The notes under the pieces are model-generated. The model had not been told where the DNA came from. It worked only from the letters and a program-made list of their open reading frames with translations, and searched no databases. Of a DNA stretch of 64,000 nt, positions 44,172 through 53,525 are shown piece after piece. Every line of letters starts with the position of its first letter. Position 1 is the stretch's first letter. Source of the DNA: Pyrococcus kukulkanii (GTDB lineage: Archaea; Methanobacteriota_B; Thermococci; Thermococcales; Thermococcaceae); assembly GCF_041647995.1 (NCBI RefSeq), contig NZ_JARRIB010000002.1:1-64000 (forward strand), given 5' to 3'. Both the position numbers and the translations under genes were made by a program.

Positions 44172-45242
44172 ATGGTATGTAAAAACATCTTCACTCAAAG
44201 GCCAATCACGAAGCTTGAGTGCCTTTGGGGGAGAGCTCATAGAGAGGCCGTTGAGGAACTCTTAGAAAATTCCATGGAGGGCGAAACATCGGTACTCCTT
44301 GGGCCGAGAAGGATTGGGAAGACGAGTGTCGTTTTGACAATGCTCGAGCTGTTCAAAAGTAAGGGACACTACATTTACTTCAACTTCTCAAGATTCCTAG
44401 GGGCCAAAGCCATCTCAATAGCTGATATAACTCCTCAAAAGACCTCACTGAAGTTCATAACAACTAGCAAAGCCTATAAATTTTCCCTAAAGGGGGTAGA
44501 AGTTGAAGTCAGAAAAACTAGCATAAATGAATTCGTTAGCGATTTCTCGACTCTTGTGAGAGTTTTCTCCGAGAACACGAAGAGAGGTGTTATAGTTTTC
44601 GATGAAGCTCAGGTCTTGGCAAGACTGAAGAATCTCGACTTTAGAGGCCTTATTCAGGAAATTATTGACACGTACACGAACATCTCCTTAATCTTTACGG
44701 GGTCAATGCCAGGGCTACTAGTTAACTACCTAAATCCAAGCCCAGACAGACCTAATTTCATGAGGGGAGCGAGGACAATAACACTTGGAAGATGGAGCAC
44801 CGAGGAGGGTGTGGAGTACCTTAAGAGTGGCTTTGGTAGAGATGATCCGAGGTTTCCACGGATAGTTGAATCCCTGGGAGGCATTCCTGGGTTTTTGGCT
44901 TACTTTGGCCTAACAGCATTAAACATGGGATATCCTAGTCAGGATACCCTTGATTTGGCTCTAATGAAAACACTCGAGTACGCTAAGGAAGAGTGGAGGA
45001 GAGATATTGGGGCCTTCTTAGCCCTGTACAACAGCCCTATCTACACCTCTATCCTTAAAATCCTCGCTAGATCTGAAGTTCCACTTAGGGGCTCGGAGAT
45101 TTACAAATTGCTCGAGGAGAAGCCTAAGAGGATACAGCATGTCTACAAGTACTTAAAGAATTTAGAGAAGGCAGGCTTCGTAAAGTCGAGTGGAAAGAGG
45201 TACTGGATAGAGGATCCAGTGTTGAAGCTTGCATTGTTGTGA
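44172..45242 (+). CDS. Archaeal ATPase (ATPase_2) with winged-helix C terminus
   Basis: 356 aa. P-loop GPRRIGKTS (about 43-51), Walker B GVIVFDEAQVL (about 138-148) and FTGSMPGLL sensor region. The last 70 residues form a wHTH (LRGSEIYKLLEEKPKRIQHVYKYL). It is similar in design to the 35034-36143 gene but only distantly related in sequence. The repeats directly before its start codon could be its own binding site. Function unknown; co-directional with the AAA_14 gene before it and hel308 after it. Confidence 0.85.
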   Translation: MVCKNIFTQRPITKLECLWGRAHREAVEELLENSMEGETSVLLGPRRIGKTSVVLTMLELFKSKGHYIYFNFSRFLGAKAISIADITPQKTSLKFITTSKAYKFSLKGVEVEVRKTSINEFVSDFSTLVRVFSENTKRGVIVFDEAQVLARLKNLDFRGLIQEIIDTYTNISLIFTGSMPGLLVNYLNPSPDRPNFMRGARTITLGRWSTEEGVEYLKSGFGRDDPRFPRIVESLGGIPGFLAYFGLTALNMGYPSQDTLDLALMKTLEYAKEEWRRDIGAFLALYNSPIYTSILKILARSEVPLRGSEIYKLLEEKPKRIQHVYKYLKNLEKAGFVKSSGKRYWIEDPVLKLALL

Positions 45243-45278
45243 ATTTATAAACTCTCTCCCTAACATGATTTGGTTGAA

Positions 45279-47444
45279 ATGAGGGTCGAAGAGCTCAAGG
45301 TCAGCGAGAAGGTGAAGCTCATCCTCAGGAAAAGGGGAATAGAGGAGCTTTATCCACCCCAGGAAGAGGCATTAAAGAGTGGAGTTCTCGAGGGAGAGAA
45401 CTTACTCGTTGCTATCCCGACGGCGAGCGGTAAAACGCTCATAGCTGAGATAGCCATGGTTAACACCCTCCTTAGGGAGGGAGGCAAAGCAGTCTACATA
45501 GTCCCCCTCAAGGCCCTAGCTGAGGAAAAGTTTCAGGAGTTCAAGGATTGGGAGGAGATTGGACTGAGGGTAGCGATGGCCACTGGAGATTACGACTCAA
45601 AGGACGAGTGGCTTGGGAAATATGATATAATAGTTGCTACAGCAGAGAAGTTTGATTCTCTCTTAAGGCACGGCTCGAGCTGGATTAAAGATGTGAAAGT
45701 TCTCGTTGTAGATGAGATCCACCTCTTAGGCTCGAGAGATAGGGGGGCAACTTTGGAGGTAATCTTAACTCATATGCTTGGAAAAGCTCAAATAATCGGC
45801 CTCTCCGCCACGATAGGAAATCCCGAGGAGCTTGCCGAGTGGCTCAATGCAAAACTCGTCATGAGCGAGTGGAGGCCCGTTCAACTGAGGAGGGGAGTCT
45901 TTCATCAGGGTCTCGTAGTCTGGGAGGATGGAGAGGTTGACAGGTTCAGTTCCTGGGAGGATTTAGTGTACGATGCGGTAAAGAGAGGTAAAGGTGCCCT
46001 AGTGTTCGTGAACATGAGGAGAAAAGCTGAAAGGACTGCTCTTGAACTTTCTAAGAAAGTAAGGTCAATGTTAACGAGAGGAGAACTTAGGAAGCTTAAA
46101 GAGTTAGCGAATTCTTTGGAGGAAAATCCAACTAATGAAAAGCTCGCTAAAGCCCTTCAAGGTGGGGTTGCCTTCCATCATGCTGGCTTAGGAAGGGAGG
46201 AGAGGGTTCTCGTGGAGAACAACTTTAGGGCCGGGCTAATAAAGGTCGTAGTTGCAACTCCAACCCTGGCTGCGGGGATAAACACGCCAGCATTTAGGGT
46301 GATAATTAGAGACACCTGGAGGTATTCCGACTTTGGAATGGAGAGGATTCCCGTCCTTGAGGTACAGCAGATGATGGGTAGGGCGGGGAGACCGAAGTAT
46401 GATGAGAGGGGTGAGGCCATAATAGTTTCTACCACGGAGAATCCTGGGGACGTTATAAGCTACTACATAAGGGGGAAGCCTGAGAAGTTATTTTCCCAGC
46501 TGTCGAATGAGAGCAACTTACGGAGCCAGATTCTCGCCCTAATAGCAACTTTTAATTATAGAACCGTGAGAGAGATCCTAAACTTCATAGATAGGACTTT
46601 CTATGCATACCAGAGAAAGGACACGTATTCAATAGAGGCAAAGATAAAGGAAATTCTGTACTTCCTCATGGAAAACGAATTCGTAGAGTTAACCCTTGAG
46701 GACGAGATAATTCCACTCCCATTGGGAACAAGGACAGCAAAGCTTTACATAGATCCGATGACGGCAAAGGTCTTCAAAGACTTCTTTAAGTATATAGAGA
46801 AGGATCCGAACCCCGTAGGAATATTCCATGTTATTGCCCTAACTCCTGACATGGTCCCCGTCTCTTATTCTAAGAGGGAGTTATCAAAACTCGAAGAGGA
46901 GTATTATTCCTTAAAGGACAGAGTTTATGCTGACGATCCCTATCTCGCTTATGATCCCTATTATGAGAGGAAGTTCTTTAGAGCATTCAAAACGTCACTT
47001 ATCCTTCACGCTTGGATAAATGAAGTTTCGGAAGCTGATATAGTCGAGAAATTCTCCGTGGAGCCGGGCGATATTTACAGGCTTGTTGAAACTGCCGAAT
47101 GGCTTGTCTATTCCCTGAAAGAGATAGCGAAAATCCTGGGAGCGTCGCAAGAGCTTCTTGACTATCTTGAAAAGCTAAGGGTAAGAGTCAAACACGGAGT
47201 GAGGGAAGAATTGATTCCGCTGATGGAGCTCCCAATGGTGGGTAGAAAGAGGGCGAGGGCACTCTACAATGCAGGATTTAAAGATTTTGAAAGCATAGCC
47301 AGGGCCACCCCCAGGGAGTTACTGAAGATAGAGGGAATTGGAGCAAAAACAGTTGAAGCAATATTTAAGCACCTTGGCAGGGAAGTTAAGATAGTGGAAA
47401 AACCGAAAAAGAACACCCTAGACTACTTCCTAAACAAACGATAA
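45279..47444 (+). CDS. hel308: Hel308 (Hjm) 3'-5' DNA helicase
   Basis: 721 aa from the ATG at 45279. Superfamily 2 helicase motifs: Q-motif YPPQEEAL (about 23), Walker A IPTASGKT (about 47-54), DEIH (about 145), SATIGN (about 172), and QQMMGRAGRPKYDE (motif VI, about 363). The C terminus has the ratchet and HhH-like domain (VGRKRARALYNAGF) and the PIP-like DYFLNKR tail. It unwinds forked and Holliday-junction DNA at stalled replication forks. TATA-like ATTTATAAAC lies 28-37 bp upstream. Confidence 0.96.
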   Translation: MRVEELKVSEKVKLILRKRGIEELYPPQEEALKSGVLEGENLLVAIPTASGKTLIAEIAMVNTLLREGGKAVYIVPLKALAEEKFQEFKDWEEIGLRVAMATGDYDSKDEWLGKYDIIVATAEKFDSLLRHGSSWIKDVKVLVVDEIHLLGSRDRGATLEVILTHMLGKAQIIGLSATIGNPEELAEWLNAKLVMSEWRPVQLRRGVFHQGLVVWEDGEVDRFSSWEDLVYDAVKRGKGALVFVNMRRKAERTALELSKKVRSMLTRGELRKLKELANSLEENPTNEKLAKALQGGVAFHHAGLGREERVLVENNFRAGLIKVVVATPTLAAGINTPAFRVIIRDTWRYSDFGMERIPVLEVQQMMGRAGRPKYDERGEAIIVSTTENPGDVISYYIRGKPEKLFSQLSNESNLRSQILALIATFNYRTVREILNFIDRTFYAYQRKDTYSIEAKIKEILYFLMENEFVELTLEDEIIPLPLGTRTAKLYIDPMTAKVFKDFFKYIEKDPNPVGIFHVIALTPDMVPVSYSKRELSKLEEEYYSLKDRVYADDPYLAYDPYYERKFFRAFKTSLILHAWINEVSEADIVEKFSVEPGDIYRLVETAEWLVYSLKEIAKILGASQELLDYLEKLRVRVKHGVREELIPLMELPMVGRKRARALYNAGFKDFESIARATPRELLKIEGIGAKTVEAIFKHLGREVKIVEKPKKNTLDYFLNKR

Positions 47445-47478
47445 ATATCCCAACTCCAATTTATTTTTGGTGATTTTC

Positions 47479-48366
47479 ATGAAGGGAGTTATCGTACCTT
47501 TGGTGACACCCTTTAACGAAGATTATTCTATAGACCTACAAGCGCTAGAAGAGCACATAAATTTCCTCCAAAAGGCAGGGGTTCATGGGATTTTTATTAA
47601 CGCGACAACTGGAGAATTCACTAGCCTCAGCTTTGAAGAAAAGAAGTTTCTCGCAGAGAAAGGTAGAGAGCTTGTAACTTCTACAGCTTATCTAGTAGGA
47701 ACGGCTTCAACAAACACTTTTGAGGTTGTTGAGCTAACCAAACATGCCCAAGACATTGGAGCCGACTATGTGGTGATAGCTCCACCATACTACTGCCCCC
47801 TTAACGATGAAGCACTTTTCCACCACTATTCACTAGTTGCAGAAAAAACTGATATTCCAATAATCCTCTATAACATTCCGAGCTGTGCAAATCCCCTGAG
47901 CGTTCCACTTATCAAAAAGCTCGCCATGGAGTATTCAAACATAGCGGGCATAAAAGAAACGATAGACAGCATAAACCACATTAGAGATGTCATCTTGGAG
48001 GTCAAAGGAGAAAGAAAAGACTTTAAGGTATTCACTGGTTTAGATCAACACTTTCTCAACACACTTATCCTCGGTGGAGATGGAGGGATAATGGCCTGTG
48101 CAAACTTCGCCCCAGAGCTACATCTTGCCCTATACAAAGCCTTCAGGGAGAAGAAGTTTGAGGAAGCTGTTGAGTACGCCAAAAAGCTCGCAAAGCTTTC
48201 AAGGATTTACAACATTGCATTGTCCTTTGGCTCTGCAATAAAGATAGCCATGAGCATAAGAGGGTTTTCTATAAAGCCAATACTGAGACCACCGTACAAG
48301 ATGGATGGAGAAGATGTAAGGGAGAAAATAAGGGAGTTGCTAGAATCCCTGGGGCTTGTCCCTTAG
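47479..48366 (+). CDS. DapA-family aldolase (dihydrodipicolinate synthase / KDG aldolase-like)
   Basis: 295 aa from the ATG at 47479 (GGTGATTTTC upstream). (beta/alpha)8 class I aldolase: INATTGEFTSLS (Thr-Thr pair, about 40-51), YNIPSCANP (catalytic Tyr, about 133-141) and Schiff-base Lys in AGIKETIDS (about 158-166). As Thermococcales make lysine by a LysW pathway, true DapA activity is unlikely; a 2-keto-3-deoxy-sugar acid aldolase is the better inference. It is the last intact gene before the relic-bordered exporter operon. Confidence 0.87.
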   Translation: MKGVIVPLVTPFNEDYSIDLQALEEHINFLQKAGVHGIFINATTGEFTSLSFEEKKFLAEKGRELVTSTAYLVGTASTNTFEVVELTKHAQDIGADYVVIAPPYYCPLNDEALFHHYSLVAEKTDIPIILYNIPSCANPLSVPLIKKLAMEYSNIAGIKETIDSINHIRDVILEVKGERKDFKVFTGLDQHFLNTLILGGDGGIMACANFAPELHLALYKAFREKKFEEAVEYAKKLAKLSRIYNIALSFGSAIKIAMSIRGFSIKPILRPPYKMDGEDVREKIRELLESLGLVP

Positions 48367-48375
48367 AGGAGGTAT

Positions 48376-48475
48376 TCATTCCCATGGCACTAAAAGCACT
48401 GGGAGCTTTGACTCCCTCACAACCTTCTCATCCGTTCCAAGCAAAAGATCCTTTATAACGCTCTTGCCTTTTTAC
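48376..48475 (-). pseudogene. Universal stress protein gene remnant (C-terminal end)
   Basis: The minus strand reads GKSVIKDLLLGTDEKVVRES, then KLPVLLVPWE and a TGA at 48376. This is the last strand-helix-strand of a UspA domain (normally G-x-G-x(9)-G-S/T...V...PVLVV). Everything upstream is missing; the fragment abuts the GH13 relic. Confidence 0.65.
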
Positions 48476-48478
48476 CAA

Positions 48479-48837
48479 TTACTCTCCCTTCTCGACGACA
48501 TCTTGGAAACGATGGAACTCCTCTCCTGAGAATATTTTAGCGACATTAGTTATTTGTTCAAATTTATAGGAGAGCCTCCCATATACAGCCTTCTCATTGT
48601 TCCCAAAATCAAGTGTTAAATTCCCGTCGATAGAAAAGAGGTAGTACCAAATTCCCTCGGGGAGTTCAACTTTTATAGTCCACCTATCTCCCTTTTCTTT
48701 CATTCGAAAGCTTCCTCCATTAAAGGTGTTGAAGTTTCCTAAGAGGTAAGCATAGCTACCTCTTTTAGGTGTGCTAAACTCTACTTGAGCAACTTACCAA
48801 GATCTTCGTCGTCTTCAAATTCGAGAATTTTATACAT
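48479..48837 (-). pseudogene. GH13 amylase/neopullulanase gene remnant (N-terminal domain)
   Basis: The minus strand reads MYKILEFEDDEDLGKLLK, then after a one-base frame loss at the TAG near 48781 VEFSTPKRGSYAYLLGNFNT, FRMKEKGDRWTIKVELPEGI and SYKFEQITNVAKIFSGEEF, before a TAA at 48479. This is the N-terminal E-set/CBM48-like domain of Thermococcales maltodextrin-active GH13 enzymes. The catalytic barrel is entirely missing. No ribosome site or promoter stands out. Confidence 0.68.
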
Positions 48838-48926
48838 AAGTTCCACCTTGAGAACAGTCTCACTGATAGTGGTTAGAGTTTTGTGCTATTCAACAATACT
48901 GCCCATAGAGGACTTCTTAAAGCCTT

Positions 48927-49619
48927 TTAGTCACAAACAAAACCATCTATACCCACGTATTTCTGGACGACTTCGGTTTTGTATGGGCCGTTATAACTTA
49001 GTTTACCACCTTCTAAGACAATTACTTGGTCAACTCCTATATTCAAGGGAACATGGCTAGCGACTACTAGTGTGACCTTTTCTGGAAGTTCTGAGAGTGC
49101 TTGAGTTATAATCCTTCTACTTTCGGCATCTAAACCACTAAAGGGTTCATCCATAAGAATTAACTCCCTATCACTAGATATCGGTTCTATCATGGCAACT
49201 CTCCTTCTTAACCCTTTTGACAGCTCTCCTATTCTCTTGAAAAGGTGACCTTCAAGTCTAAGTAGTTTTACAGCTTTTTCTACCTTAGAATCTCCGTAAA
49301 TTTCCGAAAGCATCTCCACAACTGTTGAAACAGTTAACATGTAAGGGTAATCCTCACTATCCCTAATGTAAAGCATCTTAGAGTAAAGCTCCTTGCTTTC
49401 AGTAAAAGGGTCATAGCCAAGAACTTTAACAACTCCTTTGGTAGGTCTAAGAAGACCTGATAAAACACGCAAGAGGGTAGTCTTTCCAGAGCCATTTGAT
49501 CCAAGAAGTAAAACTTTGCCTCCTTGAATGCAGAGGGTTACATCTTCAAGTGCAACAATATAGCGAAACTTCACAGTGAGGTTCTTCACGATAATTACAG
49601 GGTCATTCGTTCTTGGCAT
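48927..49619 (-). CDS. ABC exporter ATPase
   Basis: 230 aa. Walker A GSNGSGKTT (about 35-43), signature LSKGLRRRVA (about 132-141, Lys-Gly instead of the common GGQ), Walker B LILMDEPFSG (about 151-160), and His of the H-loop in VVASHVP. A CcmA-like ABC-2 exporter ATPase. The start overlaps the preceding gene by 17 bp. It is the last gene of an operon with a six-TM permease, an anchored accessory protein and secreted proteins; the cargo is unknown. Confidence 0.9.
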   Translation of the reverse strand: MPRTNDPVIIVKNLTVKFRYIVALEDVTLCIQGGKVLLLGSNGSGKTTLLRVLSGLLRPTKGVVKVLGYDPFTESKELYSKMLYIRDSEDYPYMLTVSTVVEMLSEIYGDSKVEKAVKLLRLEGHLFKRIGELSKGLRRRVAMIEPISSDRELILMDEPFSGLDAESRRIITQALSELPEKVTLVVASHVPLNIGVDQVIVLEGGKLSYNGPYKTEVVQKYVGIDGFVCD

Positions 49620-50052
49620 ATATTATCACCCCAGGGCCCCTCAAACTTTGATTAACGACACATGTGTTTGGTATTGTGACTTTCACATGAAGATACAAAA
49701 AAGTATCTTTTCTTTTAATAAGGAAGGAGAATTTTCCAGAATTTTTAAAGATTCTTCCATCCATTACAATAACCTCGAGGGTATAATTTGAGTTTTTGCA
49801 TTTTATTCCCTCAACATACGCTTGTACTCTTGTTTTTCCTGGCTCCATGGCCCAAAAGATGTCAAAACTATAAACCACACTCTTGTTCACGACCTTTGCA
49901 AACTTAAGCAATTTATCAGCTGACTGGAGCGGTATCTTACCGTAATAGGACGATCCTAAGGCACTCCAATAGAATACACCAAAGAAAGATGACAGTATAG
50001 ATACAACTAGGGAAAATGAGAATACTATCGCAAAAGTTCTTTTCCAGTTCAT
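49603..50052 (-). CDS. Membrane-anchored accessory protein, family unknown
   Basis: 149 aa. One N-terminal membrane segment (FAIVFSFSLVVSILSSFFGVF, about 7-27) and a beta-rich outer domain with two cysteines (IKCKN and NTCVVN) that could form a disulfide. No family recognised. ATGA overlap with the upstream permease gene and 17-bp overlap with the ATPase gene tie it to the exporter. Confidence 0.75.
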   Translation of the reverse strand: MNWKRTFAIVFSFSLVVSILSSFFGVFYWSALGSSYYGKIPLQSADKLLKFAKVVNKSVVYSFDIFWAMEPGKTRVQAYVEGIKCKNSNYTLEVIVMDGRIFKNSGKFSFLIKRKDTFLYLHVKVTIPNTCVVNQSLRGPGVIIYAKNE

Positions 50053-50804
50053 ATTTTCATTACCCTCCTATGTGCTATCATGATCAGGGCCAGTACAATT
50101 CCCATAGAAGCTCCTAAATAAATTAACACGCTTTTCCAATTAAAGTCAAGATTGCTAGAAAATCCAAAAGCCAACAAAAGGGTGAAGAATACTGTTAAGT
50201 CACCCCTCCCCCAAACAATATAAGTAGAGTACACTGTGACAGTAAGAAGTATTAGAAGGCTGATAAGTATAGAAGAAAGCAACAAAATAGAGGAGAACCT
50301 CACCCCAGAGAGCCAGAACTTTGAGACAATGATAATAGGGGCTAGGATCGAGATGTAAAGCGGTAATAAAAAGAGAAAAGACAGAATGAGACCCTCTAAA
50401 ACCAGATGAACAAGACTAGTTGGTTCCCTAAAGAGTAGAGGGACAAGGGATATTCTCATCCTATAGACAAATGGAAACAGGAATACAAACGCCCCTATTG
50501 TGTACGTGGTTGACAGTAAATTTATATTAGACCAAACGAACTTCCCAAAAAGGCTTGCTATCCTCTCTTTTATTTCAAAATATTTGTTAGCATAATATTC
50601 AGGTGATTTCTCAGAATTTTGGACACTTAGATGGCCCTGTACACCGAGAATTGGTATAACTTCACCTCCCACTATTGAAGCTTTATAAATTGATGTGCCA
50701 ACAACATAGGCCGTCGTCAAGCTAGCTATGAATGTTGCAATAACAATGCCAAAAATTTCCAAAAGAAGATAATCAGAGAAAGAAGTTCTAAAGAGCAACT
50801 TCAT
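50049..50804 (-). CDS. ABC exporter membrane subunit (about six TM)
   Basis: 251 aa with about six hydrophobic segments, a larger loop after the first (SVQNSEKSPEYYANKYFEIK) and a basic C terminus. Sequence match to known ABC-2 permeases is weak, but size, topology and coupling to the ATPase gene make it the likely channel. ATGA overlaps on both sides. Confidence 0.75.
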   Translation of the reverse strand: MKLLFRTSFSDYLLLEIFGIVIATFIASLTTAYVVGTSIYKASIVGGEVIPILGVQGHLSVQNSEKSPEYYANKYFEIKERIASLFGKFVWSNINLLSTTYTIGAFVFLFPFVYRMRISLVPLLFREPTSLVHLVLEGLILSFLFLLPLYISILAPIIIVSKFWLSGVRFSSILLLSSILISLLILLTVTVYSTYIVWGRGDLTVFFTLLLAFGFSSNLDFNWKSVLIYLGASMGIVLALIMIAHRRVMKI

Positions 50805-52489
50805 TCTCTATGCCACCTCCTCACTAGTGGAAGTAATATAAATAATAACATCACTCCTGGTCCACAGGCAGGGAGCAAACCTTTGAAATTTGAATTACTT
50901 ATTTCTGATTTAGAACTAGGGCTATCCTCTTTTTTAGGGGATTCTTTCTTGCTATCCTCTTTTTTGGAGGTTTCTTCCTTATGTGAGGTCGTTTCTTCTT
51001 TATACACCTCTTCCAAATAATCATCTATCATATCTGAAACAGTCATATACAGAGTATCGAGCTTCTCATAATCTATTTCACCTTTGAGCATGCTGGAATG
51101 AAGCATACCAGAGATTTGTCCAGCAATTTCCGAATAGAGAAGAGGCAGGAATGCTTCAAGATTTTTTAATCCCTCTGAAAGATTCTCAGGAGTAAAGAGT
51201 CGTGGATCATAATACACGTAGGGATATTTTTCAGCGTTCCTAAGAAGATTAACAAAGATATATTTTGCTCCAAGTTTTTCCCCGTATTTTTTCGGCAAAG
51301 GTAGTGGAAGAAAGTCCGAAGTATTAATTGGAACACTGACATGAACAAAGATGTTTGTAAACAGGAACGGATAATAAACCTCCTTAACATAGAGAGTCTT
51401 ATTTACGATCTCGAGTATACCCTTCTCGTCGCCACTTTTGAGGTAATTTAAGACTGCATCTTTTGTTAGATTTTTGATTTGGGGGGACAATATCGCGCTA
51501 ATATTGGCTTTGACCTTGGGGGCAACTCTCCACAGATTTATGTCATCAATAGGAGCAGTAATATGACTACCATCAAATTTCAGGGGAAGTCCAAGGTACT
51601 GATGGTTTGCTATAAGCATTATTTTTTCAGTAAAATTAATTGTTGCCTCGCTTATTATCCGATGAGCCTCCCAGGAAGAATTAGCAAGGCTTGCCTTTTC
51701 AATTATCTCTTTAATAATCCACGGGTTTTCCTTTATAGTATTGATGAAGCGATAAGTATTTTCTCGAACAGTTAGAAGGTACTGTTTAGGATTAAATTCT
51801 GGGAGGTAAAAAGGTGTTGTCCCTACGTACACCATATTGTCTCCGTCTATAAGGTACGCATCCCCAGTCTTACGATTTACAAGGAATTTTATTATTATTT
51901 CTCTTGGCCAACCAAAATATTCAGGGTTGGAAATTCCAAAAGTGTCTCTAATTTCTGGGGAAACAGTAATATTAAGGATTTCAATTATAATGAAAAAGTG
52001 AGTCGAGTTGTGATACACATAGGATATTGTAACGTTTTCTGATCTCAGCTCTACCCCATATGGAAATGGGAAATCTGTATATATATTAACAGGAACCATG
52101 ACAACCTTAAAGAAGCCGTCTCTGTAGGTAATATTGGCTGGAAGAACTTCTACTTTCATTCCTGAAACATTAGGACATCCTATATACACATTTGTATAAA
52201 TCATGAGAGCTTCAGTGGAGTTTATATAGCAACCAATTAAACGATTTCGAAGATAAGGATAGAGCGTACAAGAATTCAAGTGAAGTGGTAAAACTGTAAA
52301 GTTTTCATCAAGCGGAAGTATTGAGATAAACTTTATATTCCATTCCTCAGATATTTCCGACGCATCTATTATAGTCCCCTGATTTCCAGAAGTTTCTTCA
52401 GAGAGTACAAGAGGGACAGGAAGGGAAATCATCCCTACAACATTTAGAAAAATAAAAGCAAAGAAAAGGTTCCTATAAGTTATCCTCAC
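50801..52489 (-). CDS. Secreted CGP-CTERM protein of the exporter operon
   Basis: 562 aa from a GTG at 52489 with GGAGGGATAGACA upstream. Signal segment LFFAFIFLNVVGMISLPVPL. The body is a large beta-rich ectodomain with many N-glycosylation-type NxS/T sites (NIT, NST, NVT, NTS). A charged, repetitive stalk (KEETSKKEDSKKESPKKEDS, about 508-527) follows. It ends ACGPGVMLLFILLPLVRRW, the CGP-CTERM anchoring tail. It is probably displayed on the cell surface with the exporter. Function unknown. Confidence 0.82.
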   Translation of the reverse strand: MRITYRNLFFAFIFLNVVGMISLPVPLVLSEETSGNQGTIIDASEISEEWNIKFISILPLDENFTVLPLHLNSCTLYPYLRNRLIGCYINSTEALMIYTNVYIGCPNVSGMKVEVLPANITYRDGFFKVVMVPVNIYTDFPFPYGVELRSENVTISYVYHNSTHFFIIIEILNITVSPEIRDTFGISNPEYFGWPREIIIKFLVNRKTGDAYLIDGDNMVYVGTTPFYLPEFNPKQYLLTVRENTYRFINTIKENPWIIKEIIEKASLANSSWEAHRIISEATINFTEKIMLIANHQYLGLPLKFDGSHITAPIDDINLWRVAPKVKANISAILSPQIKNLTKDAVLNYLKSGDEKGILEIVNKTLYVKEVYYPFLFTNIFVHVSVPINTSDFLPLPLPKKYGEKLGAKYIFVNLLRNAEKYPYVYYDPRLFTPENLSEGLKNLEAFLPLLYSEIAGQISGMLHSSMLKGEIDYEKLDTLYMTVSDMIDDYLEEVYKEETTSHKEETSKKEDSKKESPKKEDSPSSKSEISNSNFKGLLPACGPGVMLLFILLPLVRRWHRE

Positions 52490-52501
52490 TGTCTATCCCT
52501 C

Positions 52502-53338
52502 CTATGAAGTTAAAGTTCCACGAGACCCCAATGACGTTAGGTCTACGTCCTCATAACTATAGAATGTGTGGCGCCTTGTAAAGTCGAAGTCTTTATATTC
52601 ATAAAGGTCACGTGAATTTTTGTTATCGTTATCTACACTTTTTACCTTTTGACTTCCTGTACTCATTGGTAGGATACCTGACCCTTCCACGTGATAATGT
52701 CTATGCATCGTCCCTTGGAATATAGTAGTATAGTAATGCTTATATTGTGTAATCTTCACCTCTACTGTGTATCTCCCTTCGACACCAGCAGTTCCAACTA
52801 CTCTTACTGAAACTTCAGCGCCAATCCCCAAAAGGTCAAAACCTGCTTTTACTTCTGTTTCAGCTTCAGTTTCAGATTTGGCATATACGGTTAGAGTATA
52901 TGTCTTTGTGATAGTGGTTCCTGTTTTTCCTCCGTACCCGTACATCTCTGTGGGGACTATTCAATATTCTTCATATCCGCTCCAAGTAGGGCCTGAGAAC
53001 GAGTGGTAACTTCCCTTTCCAAAAAACACAGAACCCATAGCCTCTGTAAATTTAAGTTTATCTCCTGTATTAGTTTTAACTCCACTGTATAGTCGGGTAA
53101 CTATTAAACTTACTACAGCTAAATTATCCCAGGGAATTGTCACGGTCACGGAAGGAGTATCGCCACCTGCAGTTGGACGAACTGTTCTAACTAGAGTACA
53201 CTTGTCAACCCCTGACCAAGATTTATGAATCTTGCTATATACCTCTGTTCCTACTATGGTAGTAGTAGCTTCTACTGGAATAATAGATCCTAGTATTATA
53301 AAGATGACTCCAAAAATAATCCAGCATTTTTGTTTCAT
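52502..53338 (-). pseudogene. Secreted protein gene split by an in-frame TGA
   Basis: From the ATG at 53338 (GAGGGTGAGAAAT upstream) a signal peptide (CWIIFGVIFIILGSIIPVEA) leads into a beta-rich protein ending GPTWSGYEEY and TGA at 52961-52963. The next codons IVPTEMYGYGGKTGT are in the same frame and continue for 147 further codons (TYTLTVYAKSETEAETEVKA) to a TGA at 52502. A single change (TGG to TGA would give EEYWIVP) explains the split, giving 278 sense codons in all. The second half alone has no signal peptide and only a weak ribosome site. It is first gene of the exporter operon. Recoding cannot be excluded but no selenocysteine machinery is known in Pyrococcus. Confidence 0.7.
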
Positions 53339-53525
53339 ATTTCTCACCCTCTAAGTGTTTGCCAAATTACTATACATATTTTAGTTTATAAAATTTTCTC
53401 TTGTATAGATAAGAACTAATAAGTTATATTGCAAAACAAAGTTAATTTATCCAAATTGTAATTTTAATTGCTAGCATCTCTTTTATACTCCTTGATATCT
53501 TGATGATAATCTATGATGAAGTCTG

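Noticed and set aside
52961-52963. Selenocysteine at the TGA of the split secreted gene
   Set aside because: Pyrococcus is not known to have selenocysteine machinery, no SECIS-like hairpin stands out and the neighbouring residues suit a lost Trp.
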